A stretch of 64,000 nucleotides of DNA from Arabidopsis thaliana (lineage: Eukaryota; Streptophyta; Magnoliopsida; Brassicales; Brassicaceae): contig NC_003070.9 in the NCBI RefSeq assembly GCF_000001735.4, forward strand, positions 27,265,971 to 27,329,970, written 5' to 3'. The position numbers and the translations under genes are program-made. The notes beneath the pieces were generated by a model. The model ran no database searches. It was not told where the DNA came from and saw only the letters and a program-made list of their open reading frames with translations. Each line of letters begins with the position of its first letter. Within the stretch, counting starts at the first letter, position 1. This document shows, piece by piece, positions 11,107 to 23,464 of this stretch.

Positions 11107-13082
11107 TCGGAATCTTGGCGGTACCAACCTTATTTCATGCATGATTTGCGTTTTTTTTCCCTCTTTGCTAAAGGATATTATAGCGTTCATACTTCATAGG
11201 CCTAATTTTCTTTTCTGTTTTTAATTACAAAAACTGAGTGTAATTAATATTAGAATTTGTGGTTTTGTATGTTGGTAAAAGGTTAACGATTTCTGTTTAG
11301 TCCTAATATGAATTTTGTTACTTGCTCAGTTAAATATTATTTCTATAACAATAATAATAATAAAATCTTTTAATCGTTTTGTTCAATGAAGTCGAGCGTT
11401 GAATTTTATTTGAATAAGAGGCAATGCCAAAGAGTACCAAAAAAGAATTTAAAACAAAATGTCGTAGACGATCGCGCCAAGGGAAAAAATCATTTTTATT
11501 GAATTATTTATCGCAACTTGCAAAATGAGAACATAATACTTTGAACTTTGAAGACTCTTCAATATCATATGATTTCAAGAGTTGAACAACAACTTGAGTC
11601 TAATATATACACATGTATGTGTGTATTTAATTACACAATATAGATCCATTGTCATTTTCTAATACATACAAAAGACCAAATAATATTCGCTATTTCACAT
11701 GAAGATTATCTACATTGTTGGAAGCGCAAGTTGGGTTTCGATCACATATTTGATCATGTCCAAAATAAGGGAATGTCATATTCTAACAGATTTGATATGC
11801 AAAAATCAAGATTGTGAGAAGATTCTACTAAGACTACCAAACCAACGTTAACGGCAAAAAAGAAAAGGCAACGGCGAAACCTTCCGGTCACCACTCGAAG
11901 TTGGACTCTCCTTTAAGCAATAGAGTATATCAACATTTATCAAATAAATAGTTGTTGTTTTGAGACCTAAGTTCATATATGGACATAATCAAGATGGTGT
12001 CAACAGTTTTGGGTTAGGTGTGCTTCAGACTTAATCTTTGAGCTGGGTAAGATTTCCTTTCTATCTAGTGTTACGAGCTAGCGTGTCTCTGTAACAGGTT
12101 GTCTTCGGGTAAGTTTGGTCTTGCAGCTTGAGCTTGTGGTGGGAATTCTCTGTACAGTCGTTATCTTCATAAATAAAATGGTACTTATCAGAAAATAAAA
12201 TAAAATTAGAAGACAATATTGAAAGATTATACAACTCATTTGCATTGACGTATGACAATACTAAACATAAAATTTGTTTAAAATTTAGGGGTAACGACTA
12301 CGAATGTAGGTCCGTTTTACAACAATGACTAAAACAAATTGGTTCTTTGACACCGACAGATACTTTGGATGTGAACACCAAAATGTTGCAGCTTCTTCAC
12401 ATGCTCCTCTTGTACTATGACAATAACATATGTGCCTAAAGATTATCGCATATTAATAAGTATCCATTACATGCGGAACAGGAATAACATTTTTTCAACA
12501 ATTGCATAATTGAAACCGGATAGAAATACAACAAGGACACTAAGTCAAATCATTAGAATACATGTCATGGTCTACAGAAAATTAATAGATTAGACAAATA
12601 TTTTGTTTAGTTGCATATAATATCATGAGTAATTGAGTATTAGAGTATTTTACTCATGATACATAAGAAACTTATAACTATTCTTTCGATATTCTCATAT
12701 TTGGAAATAGTTAGGAACTGTAAAAGCTAAAACTGATTGATGATTACATTTGGTGGCGTCAATTTGTTTTACATTTATCAAATTTCTTTCTTTTTTCGGC
12801 ATAGGGATACATTTTTTGTCATGCTATAGTGAGTAAATTAGAAATCCGACATAACTAAGCATCAGGAGGAAAATCCAAATGATGAAGTGGTCCACTTAAA
12901 AGGTCACGTTAGCTAGAACTGAACCAAATGTTGTACGAGTTTTAAGATTATATGCTCTTGGTCCTAATGCCAAAACCATTTGTTTTTCCCATAAAATTTA
13001 TTTACATGCGTTATCTTGTAGTATGGCAAAATTTGGAGTATCACTTAATAGTTTTCACACGTAACACGTAAAAAATATAGTT

Positions 13083-13138
13083 TTGATAGTTGGTTTTACA
13101 ACACTTTTACTTGATAGTTGTTCTTACAACACTTATAC
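13083..13138. repeat. 28 bp tandem duplication, two copies
   Basis: Units 13083-13110 and 13111-13138 both read ttgatagttg, then tacaacactt and a closing tac, with about four differences. They abut exactly, as expected for a local tandem duplication. Confidence 0.7.
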
Positions 13139-13539
13139 TTGTAATTAAGTCACTTCTACGGTTTAAAAATTATTTATAGAAACGATAATCAACTTTGTCC
13201 AAGTTTGGGCTTGGAAACTAAAATCAACATTATTCATATGGGCCAACCAAAAATGCATATCTTTAGCTTATTTTTTATTCGCTCTTGCTTTTCTCAATCT
13301 TCTTGACTCTTTCAACGAACATTCGCGCCATAAGCTCCTAAGTTCCTCTCATCCAATGGATCACAAATGACAAAGAAAAACAAAAGACAGAGAAAACAGA
13401 GACAAAGCGAGAAACAAGACAAGGAATACAGAAAAATTAGTAAATCGAATCACCAAAAAAAAAAAAAAAACTACTTTGATTAATCAAAAAAAAAAAAGAG
13501 TTGCTTGAAACTCCCGGCGGCCTAGCTCCGGTTAAGTAA

Positions 13540-15563
13540 ATGGCCGTGGCTTGGCTAATCTGGCCAATCGTGCTATCTCTAACAGCACTTTCTGCGAATT
13601 CGATAACCGAATCAGAATCTTTATTGAAATTCAAGAAGTCCTTAAACAACACCAAGTCTCTTGATTCTTGGACACCAGAGTCAGAACCTTGTGGAGCAAG
13701 CCAACGATGGATCGGATTACTCTGCAACAAAAACTCTGTCTTTGGCCTCCAGATCGAACAAATGGGTCTATCAGGAAAAGTTGATGTCGCTCCGTTAAAA
13801 GACCTACCATCTTTACGCACCATAAGCATAATGAACAACTCTTTCTCTGGTGACATACCCGAGTTTAACAGATTAACCGCTCTGAAGTCGCTTTACATAT
13901 CAGGAAATCGATTCTCTGGTAACATTCCTTCTGATTATTTCGAAACAATGGTGTCGCTAAAGAAAGCTTGGCTGTCAAACAACCATTTCTCTGGTCTCAT
14001 TCCTATCTCATTGGCAACTACATTGCCAAATCTCATTGAGTTACGCCTCGAAAATAATCAATTCATCGGGAGTATACCTAATTTCACACAAACGACTTTA
14101 GCTATTGTTGATCTATCAAACAACCAACTAACCGGAGAAATACCTCCCGGTTTGTTGAAATTCGACGCGAAGACTTTTGCGGGGAATTCTGGCCTTTGCG
14201 GTGCCAAGCTATCCACTCCATGCCCACAACCAAAAAATTCGACTGCATCCATAACGATAGAAGGAACAATGAAAGATGCAAATAAGAGCAAATACTTTCT
14301 AGCATTCAGCACATTAGGAGTGCTTCTTATCGTCGTCCTTGTCTCCTTAGCTTTCAGAAAAAAGAAAAAGAAGAGACGGAGGAAGAAGGCACGTCGTACC
14401 TCTGAACAAGACAATAGTGACGACCAACAAATTCAGGTTACTTCCACTACACGTAATTTTCACATTTTCAAATGAGAGTTTTTAAACCTATAAAATCACA
14501 CAAAATTTTGATATGATTGAGACAGGTAACTGTTGAGGGATCAAATAGCTCAAGGCAGAGTAGGAGCAGTCGGTCCGGCGAATTGAATAAAGGAGTGGCG
14601 GGGACATCAGACCTAGTTATGGTGAACAAGGAAAAAGGTGTTTTCCGTTTATCAGACTTGATGAAAGCGGCGGCTCACGTGCTTGGTAATCCCGGCGGTG
14701 GAAGCAACCGTCCAAGAAGTAGCGGAGGCGTGGGATCTGCCTACAAAGCGGTTCTTTCAAACGGTGTCACGGTAGTGGTGAAACGTGTGACGGTAATGAA
14801 TCAAGTGAGTGTTGACGTATTCGACAAGGAGATTAGGAAACTAGGAAGCTTGCAACACAAGAACGTATTAACGCCCCTAGCTTACCATTTCCGACAAGAC
14901 GAGAAATTGCTAGTGTTCGAATTTGTTCCTAATTTGAATTTGCTTCACCGATTACACGGAGACCACGAAGAATTTCAATTAGATTGGCCTTCTCGACTCA
15001 AAATCATTCAAGGAATCGCTAGGGGAATGTGGTATCTCCATAGAGAATTAGGGTTTCTAAACCTACCACATGGAAACCTAAAATCAAGCAATATATTTCT
15101 TGCGGAAGACGGCGAGCCACTCATCTCCGAATTTGGACTTCAAAAACTAATCAATCCCGACGCTCAATCTCAATCTCTCGTCGCGTTTAAATCTCCAGAA
15201 GCGGATCGTGATGGAACCGTCTCTGCGAAATCTGATGTATTTAGTTTCGGAGTCGTGGTACTTGAGATCTTGACCGGAAAATTCCCGTCTCAATACGCTG
15301 GTTTGAACAGAGCCGGTGGGGCAAATTTGGTTGAGTGGTTAGGCTCCGCATTGGAACAAGGTGGTTGGATGGATCTGCTTCATCCGATGGTGGTAACCGC
15401 CGCCGCTGAAGATAAAATTATGGAGGAGGAAATTGAGAACGTTTTAAGGATCGGTGTGAGATGTACCAGAGAAGATCCAGATCAGAGACCGAATATGACT
15501 GAAGTCGTTGATGAACTGACTATTGAAGATTCTAACGACGACTTTATCACCATAGAAACTTAG
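13540..15563 (+). CDS. PRK8: LRR receptor-like kinase of the pollen receptor kinase type (PRK8), predicted pseudokinase
   Basis: Two exons (13540-14436 and 14526-15563) encode 644 residues. Splicing joins ATT CAG to GTA ACT GTT. The order is signal peptide (about 1-20), LRRNT region with Cys51 and Cys62, about five leucine-rich repeats (70-210), Cys220 and Cys228, one transmembrane helix (about 252-272), a very basic juxtamembrane stretch, and a kinase-like domain (about 335-635). Lys385 of subdomain II is present. The HRD motif is replaced by HGN at 481-483 and DFG by EFG at 501-503, so both the catalytic and metal-binding aspartates are missing. This fits the PRK family (LRR III), many of which signal through binding, for example to RopGEFs in pollen tubes. 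The PRK8 name is from recognition; family placement is firm. Confidence 0.9.
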
Positions 15564-15760
15564 CTTCACCGTCGATCAATTCCAACCGTTAGATTCATGC
15601 AGATTCACCAATTTTGGATTTTTTTTTTGTTTTTTTTTCACTTTGCCACTTCTTGTTTTTCTGTTTAAATTTGTATATGATTAATGTGTCAACTTAAGGC
15701 TACTTGTAAACAAAAAATGTGTGTTGTAACGTTTTGTGCATAGATTAGTTATCAGTCTGT

Positions 15761-15878
15761 TTTGCTGTTTTCATTACCACTAGTAAACTTTGGTATTAAT
15801 CAAACACACATCATTAGCGATTTGCTGTTTTTATTACAACTTGTAAATTTTGGTATTAAACACACACCATTATCGATT
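15761..15878. repeat. 60 bp imperfect tandem duplication
   Basis: Unit 1 (15761-15820) and unit 2 (15821-15878) both start tttgctgttt, contain tttggtatta and end in atta(g/t)cgat. The copies have diverged by a handful of substitutions and a small indel. A 100-residue open frame across them is a by-product. Confidence 0.75.
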
Positions 15879-16022
15879 ATATTATCAATGAAAGTTACGA
15901 ATTACGAACCAATAATATGCCTATATCACGTGTTTGTGTATACGTCGTACGTGATGAAGAAGAAAAATGATAAATTGAATTGTATGACAGCTAAACACAG
16001 CTGTAGATTAACGAATCGTGAA

Positions 16023-16043
16023 ATTATTATTATTATTATTATT
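16023..16043. repeat. ATT microsatellite, about 7 units
   Basis: An uninterrupted ATT run in AT-rich intergenic DNA. It probably varies in length between accessions. Confidence 0.85.
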
Positions 16044-17788
16044 TTCTATCATAGAATTAATTAAATTATGGCCAGAATTAAGTTAGCAGACAACAAAAGA
16101 CCCATCACTGCATTTTGATTATTAATCATCACTTATATTCTATGAACAAAAAAATTATACGAGTACGAATATATTGTATTATTGTGTTAATATGACAATT
16201 TTAATCTAATATTAATAGGTAGGATACAATATTATAATTAGTGGCATTAATTAGAAATCTAATGCACATTGAATCAGGACAAACAAATATGACTTGGGTG
16301 AATTTCTCAAGCATCAAATCAAGGTATATATATGGGTATAAAGTTGCAATAAATAAAATTTCGTGATGATTATTAAATCGACAAATCTAATGACATTTGC
16401 TTACCCAATAAATGTCTTGCATAAGATGAGCTGTTCACATTACTATTTAATAGGACCATTTTGTTATCTTTATAAAAACGTCATCGAATTGAACTCCTAT
16501 TCGTATTTTAAAATTGGATTAAAACGTCTTAAGAAATTCTCACTGGCTCAATCCAGCAGAGCACCACTCGTGCAACAATATTTTTCTTCTATATGTAAAA
16601 TTGACTTCCATGTTTCGAGACTGTCCCATATCATTAGTATAAGATAATTAATTAATAAAGTTTCCCAAGGTAATTTCATGAAACAAAAAGTGTATTAGTT
16701 GTCTCAAGAAATTATACGGCTTAACATTAATATATGCACATAAGTATATTATTTGCTCGACAAACAAACGATAATTATTTGAATTATATTGTATCACACC
16801 TAAGAGCAAAAGAATGATATTAATTCATGCAAAAAGCAATTTAATATAGTGTTAACAAATCTTGAAAAATAATAATTGGAGTATCTCTTTTGTTGTGTAA
16901 AGTTATAAATAAATTTTGTCATACTTCACCGTGAATCTTTTAAAAAGGCTTAATGCATGGGAAATCGGGTGCAAGCACGTGAATGTCGGCCCATTGCAGC
17001 AGTCGAATAGTTGACTTGCTTCATATGATTCTTATTACTATTAAACAACACATTTTATTTATCCTCTTTAGATTAATAGTAAATATTACATTGTTACTTA
17101 CCCAACATTTAATTTGTAAATAGTTATGATAAATCGTATTACTTCTGTTTTTTATGATAGAGATTCTGAAAAAAATGTTGCAAAAATATAAATTTTAAGT
17201 TTCAAAAATAATGAATTATAAATTTCAAAATGAATTCTACAGCTTTGATTCCTTATTAATCCAAAATTTAGAAAACTTTTGCTGCAAGAAAAAAATTCTA
17301 TGCATTTTCATTAGTTATTGATGATGAATTTTAAATTTAAGAACAAGTTATGATATTTTTAATTATAAAATATAAGGAATGTATTTATAATCGATTTGTT
17401 TTTTTAAAATATATTTGAAAACTTGAAAAATTGGATTAATTAAAAACAAAGAGAGTATTATTTAAATTATGGAAAACGTTATCACAATTTTTTTTTTGAT
17501 ATATGTAAGAAATCAAATAGATTTACATTTGTAATTTATAATGATTTTTGACAGTTCGTTAATATCAAAATGTTCGATTTAACTTGAAAAAGGCGCTTCC
17601 CATGGCGGTTAAAAGCTGTTAAATTTTTGGACGTATTAGTTTATTTAATTAATATTTTTTTAAAAAGCATCTAAAATTCTACTGTTGCTTTTTATTTTAT
17701 TTTCCAGTCTCCATCATAAGAAAGAAGAACTCTCTCTGTTTTACACTTTTTGTTTCTTTCTCTGTGTTTCTATTATTCACATGAAACA

Positions 17789-19690
17789 ATGGAACCACAT
17801 GACCAAACTCACGGCGGCGACGGAGGAGAAGGAGAGAACTGTTCAGTTTCCGGATTCGATTCAGCTGAAAAAGTCATCATCCGATGGGACGCGACGGCGT
17901 CAGAAGAAGCAAGAGAGAAGATGATATTCAACGATCCACAAGAAGTTAACCTTTACCTCAACGCCGTCGATGAAATCCAGAAATATGTATCTTCCGGCGG
18001 AGAGATTGAGAATCGAGCTAATTCAGCTATCCAGATAGCTATGGCTCGTCTTGAAGACGAGTTCAGGAATATTCTCGTTTCTCATAGTTCTCCGATCAAC
18101 TCTGATTCGTTAATGCTGTCTTCTTCATCTTCTTCTCACCTTGAGGTTGATGAAGATGGAAGTAGTAGTAATAATGGTAACGAAGAAGATGATCAACAAG
18201 AGGAAGAAGAAACGGATCTTCTGAAACGATCCGGTTCAAGTGCAAGTACCGGTTCAGCGACGGTTCGATTACCAACCGGAAGAGGTAGTTACAGTAGATC
18301 CACCAGTAGTATACGCGAGATCGAGCTGATTCCGATCGAATCGGTGATTCATCTGAGCTGGATTGCTCGGCGAATGGTCTCCGCCGGTTATCTCCGTGAA
18401 TGTATTCAAGTCTACGGAAGCGTTCGCAAATCCGCCGTCGATTCAAGTTTCCGACGGTTAGGGATCGAGAAACTCAGCATCGGAGATGTTCAGAGGCTAA
18501 ATTGGGAAGCGCTTGAGCAGAAGATCCGTCGTTGGATCCGAGCAGCTAAGATCTGTGTGAGAGTTGTGTTCGCAAGCGAGAAATTGCTCTGTGAGCATGT
18601 TTTTGAAAGCGTTGGAGCTGTCAATATCCACGAAGCTTGTTTCATGGAAACAGTCAAAGGTCCGGCGATTCAGCTTTTTAACTTCGCGGAGGCGATTAGT
18701 ATCAGTCGGAGATCGCCGGAGAAGCTTTTTAAGATCCTTGATCTACACGACGCTTTGATTGAGCTTTTGCCTGATATCGAGTCAGTTTTCGATCTGAAAT
18801 CTTCAGATTCGATTAGAGTTCAAGCGGCGGAGATATTATCGAGATTAGCGGAAGCGGCGAGAGGGATATTATCGGAATTCGAAAACGCCGTTCTTCGTGA
18901 ACCTTCTAGAGTTCCTGTTCCTGGAGGTACGATACATCCATTGACGAGGTATGTCATGAACTACATAAGCTTGATCTCAGAGTATAGACCAACGTTGATC
19001 GATCTCATCATGTCGAAACCATCGAGAAACGCAACGGATTCAAACACTCCAGATTTCGATTTCTCTGAGTTAGAGAATAACAAAGGTCCATTAGCACTTC
19101 ATTTGATTTGGATCATAGTGATATTGCAATTCAATCTCGAAGGCAAATCAAAGTACTATAAAAACGCAGCTTTATCACATCTCTTTATCATGAACAACGC
19201 ACATTACATTGTTCAGAAGATTAAAGGGTCACCGGAGCTACGGGAAATGATTGGTGATCTTTACTTGAGGAAGCTAACGGGTAAGTTTAGGCAAGCTGCG
19301 ACGTATTACCAAAGAGCTGCTTGGGTTAAAGTCTTGTATTGTTTAAGAGATGAAGGTTTACATACGAAAGGAAGTTTCTCATCAGGTGTTTCGAGAAGTG
19401 CGTTGAGAGAGAGGTTTAAATCTTTTAATGCTTTGTTTGAGGAAGTTCATAGGGTTCAATCACAATGGTTGGTTCCGGATTCTCAGCTGAGGGAAGAGTT
19501 GAAGATTTCGATATTGGAGAAGCTTAGTCCCGCTTATAGATCGTTTCTTGGGAGGTTCAGGAGTCATATAGAGAGCGGGAAACATCCGGAGAATTACATC
19601 AAGATCTCAGTCGAAGATCTAGAGACCGAGGTTCTTGATTTGTTCGAGGGGTATTCTGCAACTCAGCATCTGAGAAGACGATCCGAGTGA
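17789..19690 (+). CDS. EXO70D1: EXO70D1, exocyst complex subunit
   Basis: Exo70 is the exocyst subunit that binds membrane phosphoinositides and tethers secretory vesicles. Plants have many EXO70 paralogues. The gene is a single exon of 634 codons (633 residues), usual for the family and for intronless plant EXO70 genes. The N-terminus is variable, with a Ser/Asp/Glu-rich linker at about 120-165. The Exo70 helical domain follows from about residue 190 to the end, with hallmarks such as RYVMNYI and the C-terminal FRSHIESGKHPENYI. I chose 17789 because it is the first in-frame ATG and has A at -3 and G at +4. An out-of-frame ATG eight bases upstream (17781) opens an overlapping short frame. The D1 assignment rests on recognition and gene order. 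Confidence 0.93.
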   Translation: MEPHDQTHGGDGGEGENCSVSGFDSAEKVIIRWDATASEEAREKMIFNDPQEVNLYLNAVDEIQKYVSSGGEIENRANSAIQIAMARLEDEFRNILVSHSSPINSDSLMLSSSSSSHLEVDEDGSSSNNGNEEDDQQEEEETDLLKRSGSSASTGSATVRLPTGRGSYSRSTSSIREIELIPIESVIHLSWIARRMVSAGYLRECIQVYGSVRKSAVDSSFRRLGIEKLSIGDVQRLNWEALEQKIRRWIRAAKICVRVVFASEKLLCEHVFESVGAVNIHEACFMETVKGPAIQLFNFAEAISISRRSPEKLFKILDLHDALIELLPDIESVFDLKSSDSIRVQAAEILSRLAEAARGILSEFENAVLREPSRVPVPGGTIHPLTRYVMNYISLISEYRPTLIDLIMSKPSRNATDSNTPDFDFSELENNKGPLALHLIWIIVILQFNLEGKSKYYKNAALSHLFIMNNAHYIVQKIKGSPELREMIGDLYLRKLTGKFRQAATYYQRAAWVKVLYCLRDEGLHTKGSFSSGVSRSALRERFKSFNALFEEVHRVQSQWLVPDSQLREELKISILEKLSPAYRSFLGRFRSHIESGKHPENYIKISVEDLETEVLDLFEGYSATQHLRRRSE

Positions 19691-20333
19691 GAGAGAGAGA
19701 GATGAGTATTTATTTTTTTCTTTCGAAGTTTTAGAGTTTTTTACGGAGACAGATTCTTTGAATTCTTTTCGCAAATTCGGGTTCTTTGCGGGAGAGCCAA
19801 AAATCGAGCAAGAAAGAACGAAGGATTGATGATAGTACTTTGAATTTTAAGTTTTCAGATTCATGAGCTGTAATGTTGTATGAACTTATAATATATCTGT
19901 TTGGTTACTTGCCAAATTCTTAGCTTATATATCCTTCTTGTTCATTTGTTCATATGATGAAAATTGTTTTGTGTCAATGTCAAAGACTCAAAGCCGTTTG
20001 TACGCTTATTTGCTGTGTTTCGTTTTGGTTTTGGCTTTCTCCACCCTTGTCATAGACCAAAGCATATGTTACAAGAAACAAAACTTTAATCTATAATTCA
20101 ACTTAGGAAAATGAAAAATTTAAAGATTACATCGTGACAAAAACATAGCCACACAAACTAACCCCAACTAACACTACAACACCAAAGAGAAAGGCTGATA
20201 TATGGTCTCTTGACCTTTGTATTGTACAAAACTAAACTTACGTGACCTAAAAGAATACATGTAGTAAAATTTAAAGGTGTTGATATAGAGAAAGGATTAT
20301 CAAGTCATGATTGTGAGTTTTGTCTTCACTTCT
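19691..20333. other. Convergent 3' flanks of EXO70D1 and the GOST gene
   Basis: A GA run directly follows the EXO70D1 stop codon. The remainder is T-rich then A-rich, as expected for two facing 3' UTRs. No gene is visible. Confidence 0.7.
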
Positions 20334-22369
20334 TTACTCCCTTTTGTCTTCCTCCAAATCTTTTTCTGGTTCTCCTTCATCAGCTGGTAAAAGTCTGGTT
20401 TCTGAGAGGTTCTTGACTTCATGAGAAGGAATTGGAGATGGTTTAATGAGGGTTAGCGTGTAATCGTCCTTCTCAAACTCTGCGCTTGTATCTCCAGAAG
20501 ATCCAGAGAATGCGTACCTATCCGAAAATAAGAACGCCACAAACAATTAGACGCCGTGCTAGGCTCAATGACTATTGATAACAACTGACGAACATCAAAT
20601 ATCATATCGCATTTTCGAATGTTCTTCTTGGAGACGGCATTACCTAGTCGAGTTCTGAGATGGAGCCCAGAGAGAGCAGATAACAATTAGGAGCGAGAAG
20701 GATAGCAGTTGCCAAAAGGCTGGGATGATCCAAGCGTTTTGCCAATGTTCGTTGTAAACATCCTTCGACTTGAAATAAAGCTGCCAAAATCAAAAGCTTT
20801 AGTAAAGATCTTATGACTTAGAATAATCCAATGGTTCTGGCACTGTCACTGTTGAGATTAAAAACAGTTTGCTATAATATTACCTCGTAGCAAATCCAAC
20901 CTAAGGAAACCAATATGTCTACAGCCAAAGCATTTGTGAATTTTCTGTATATATCCAACTTGACCAACAACCTTCTGGTCTGAAGCTTCTTGAAAGTAGC
21001 AGAGAGAGATTTGAATATCCATATGATGAAGAACGCATCCAATATTGCAACAGGAAGAACGAAAAACAGTCGAGCTTTCCCTGAGAGATCACTGACAGCA
21101 CCCACATTTTCCATCAGCTCAAGAATTTCAGATGCAATAAAGAAGGTGACCCCAAGCATGATAACCTTTGATGTGAATCCCCCGAGCGTAGGTCTCACAA
21201 CACCGTAGCCCATTGAAACCATCAAGATGATAATACGAGCACTCGTACGCTTGATAGAACCGAACGTGACTGCCCAGATGGTGATCACGGTTGGCCTAAT
21301 CCCAGTCTCATTGAATTCAGCGTAATCAAAATACCAAAGTGCCATCTCACACATCCCCAATGTTATCACCAGAGTTAAGCAATTTTGCAACGGAAGCACT
21401 TCTCTCCAGAATCTAGCACACTGAGAAAACCAGAAGATGCCAAGCAACACAAAAGCAAGCGACATGAACCCGTAAAAGTACATCAATGGAGCCATTCTAC
21501 CAGGTAGATATCCAGTAGGGTTTTTCCAAATGGTCTTCCCTTCAACAACCAAATCCTTGAGATCAGAATCACAATGAATGAAGTAGAGGTTGTACATCCC
21601 GGTCCTAGTGACCTGGATCGATCTTGTAGGCAGTATAACAGAAAACTCATTCTCAGCCAACGAGACACCAAACACTTGTGGCCAACCAGAATCTTTAGCA
21701 GAAGGACGGTAAATGACATCTCCGTGTGAGCAAACACCGAGTTTTGCCAGATCAGATGTGCAACACACAGCTCTTTGCCCACCATAAGCAGATCCTCCAA
21801 TGTTTTCCCGGTCCTCTACCTCGAAAACCACGGCATGGATAGATAACGAGGATCGGTTAGACACTTCCTCAGGCCTCTGAAACTTGATCTTCTCAAACCT
21901 GCCAATAGCATTGCGCCGTGGGATTAAGATTTACACAAACAAACACCGAGTTTTTAATGGATTAAGAAACTTTAACAGAAGAAATTACGTGTTTATCTAT
22001 AAGATCCAACGCCGTAAAGTAACAATCTTTCAACTAACAATGACACAGTTGACTAACATTGCAGTTGATGAATTGTGATTACAAATCAGATCCTCCTAAG
22101 TAGATTTAAAAAGAAGAAACTTTGAACCTCAAGTAAAGAAATGGGAACAGAGAGCTACGAAAACCCTAAATTTACCGGATAAAGGAAACGGAATCGGAGT
22201 CGGAAGTGAAGTTATCGGAGGGAGAAGAGGAGTAGATGCCTTCACTGCCACCATGGAAGACAAAGGCGTTACCTTTAGACACGAATCTCTCGCTTCGGTA
22301 CTCATGCACCGATGCTTGAACTTTCAAAGAAGAAGATAGACATAGCAGAAGAAGAAGATGGAGCAACAT
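20334..22369 (-). CDS. Lung seven-transmembrane receptor / GOST family membrane protein
   Basis: Four coding exons (22369-22176, 21898-20884, 20780-20644 and 20517-20334) total 1530 nt, giving 509 residues. A Leu-rich signal peptide (1-19) is followed by a lumenal domain of about 190 residues with several cysteines. Seven hydrophobic helices then follow, beginning MYFYGFMSLAFVLLGIFWF and ending in exon 3 at WQLLSFSLLIVICSLW. The tail is acidic and polar (about 60 residues). This is the lung-7TM architecture shared with GPR107/TMEM87, now grouped as Golgi-dynamics GOST proteins. Members act in Golgi/endosome trafficking, and the GPCR label is structural only. Intron 1 carries a telo-box (aaaccctaa near 22160). 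Ligand and exact role cannot be read from sequence. The locus matches At1g72480. Confidence 0.9.
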
Positions 22370-23464
22370 TGTAAACCCAATTCGTTGCAGAGAGATCTGA
22401 AGAAAGAGAGGAGAAAGAGAGCTGATGACTGAAGAAGAAGTCAGTGAGAGCTGAGATGTGTCAAATGGGTCGGTTTGATCGGACGGCTGTTAAAGATTGC
22501 TCCTTGATCATTCTCCAGATGTTCATGTGTTCCAAGTGAAGCCTCTAGCCTAATTAGAGGGTTACACTTTAGTAAGTAACAAAACTTTTATATATTTCGA
22601 TTTTAGGATGGGCCTTCGTTCGTGTGTCCAATAATTGCTTTGTGAAATATGGTCCATCAAAACTGGATTTTACTTTCATTTTATGAAGTACGTAGTACCA
22701 AATATAGTTAATAGTTATATTTGAAGAATGGGTTTATAGTTAATAGTTATAGCTTTAATTTATATAAATTTGTTTTTTTTTTAAATGTTATATTCTCATT
22801 TAGTGTTTATTTTACTTCTATATATTAAATAGTTACACTCATAGTTTCTAAATTAATTTACGGATATTATTTGGTTTTAGTGATATTCCTATCAAAGATT
22901 ACAAAATGATAAATTGATAACAATAATTTACAAGGCTACGATAAAAGTATTTATTAATCTGAATAGTTCTCTTCTGTGATACATGAAGAAACAAAACCAT
23001 GTAAAAATGAAAGATACAAAAAAGAGTTTTAAAAAAAAAAAGAGACAGAGACAGGAATTCTAGAAACCAAAGGTTATCCACCTGAAAATACAAAACTACA
23101 TACATGTACGCATATATATCTATCTTTACATATACACACATGTATGTATGCATATACATATCTCATGTACGATGTCTGATGTTTAGTTCCCAAAACATGT
23201 TTTGGTTTTATGGACCCAACCATGCAAAAAAAGGGACTCATGGGCTCTCTGCAGATAGATAGAGAGACCCAAAAACTTTTCATCAGAGAGAAAAAGAAAT
23301 TGTCTTGATATTGTGAAGATTCTCTATCTGCCAAAACATAGAATATTTAGTATAAGATTCAGTACTATGAGCAAAGCTAATATAACAAAGATTCACTGAT
23401 CAGGTCAATTATTTTACCTGTATTTTCTTGAAAGAACATGAAAAAGGAAAAGTGGACCATATAT
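22370..23464. other. Intergenic: GOST promoter and LAZY4 3' flank
   Basis: A TGGGCC site II-like motif near 22611 lies upstream of the GOST gene. A perfect 17 bp direct repeat (22703-22719 and 22735-22751) follows. A degenerate AT/AC-rich simple stretch lies at about 23098-23168. The right part is probably LAZY4 3' UTR. Confidence 0.65.
22703..22751. repeat. 17 bp perfect direct repeat, period 32
   Basis: tatagttaatagttata occurs at 22703-22719 and 22735-22751. The 15 bp spacer has no long A-tract, so this is more likely a simple local duplication than a retroposition footprint. Confidence 0.7.

Larger units (their letters stand above)
10167..13539. other. Intergenic: JAZ6 promoter side and PRK8 upstream region
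   Basis: This is a divergent promoter region with no convincing gene. The JAZ6 half has a TATA-like element (10289-10296), a short A-tailed insert between direct repeats (10460-10514) and two CACGTG G-boxes. The PRK8 half has a 28 bp tandem duplication (13083-13138) and a purine/A-rich leader (13370-13500). Open frames here are short and low-complexity. Confidence 0.7.
15564..17788. other. Intergenic between PRK8 and EXO70D1
   Basis: Both neighbours run rightwards, so this holds the PRK8 3' end and the EXO70D1 promoter and leader. A 60 bp tandem duplication sits at 15761-15878 and an ATT trinucleotide run at 16023-16043. The rest is AT-rich with no gene or RNA that I can support. Confidence 0.7.

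Noticed and set aside
15762..16064. 100-residue frame after PRK8
   Set aside because: It is made by the 60 bp tandem repeat and an ATT microsatellite (poly-Ile).
16363..16647. 94-residue plus-strand frame
   Set aside because: AT-rich composition, no promoter or splice context and no recognisable domain.
17750..17788. N-terminal extension of EXO70D1
   Set aside because: The extended frame starts at TTG; the first in-frame ATG is 17789.
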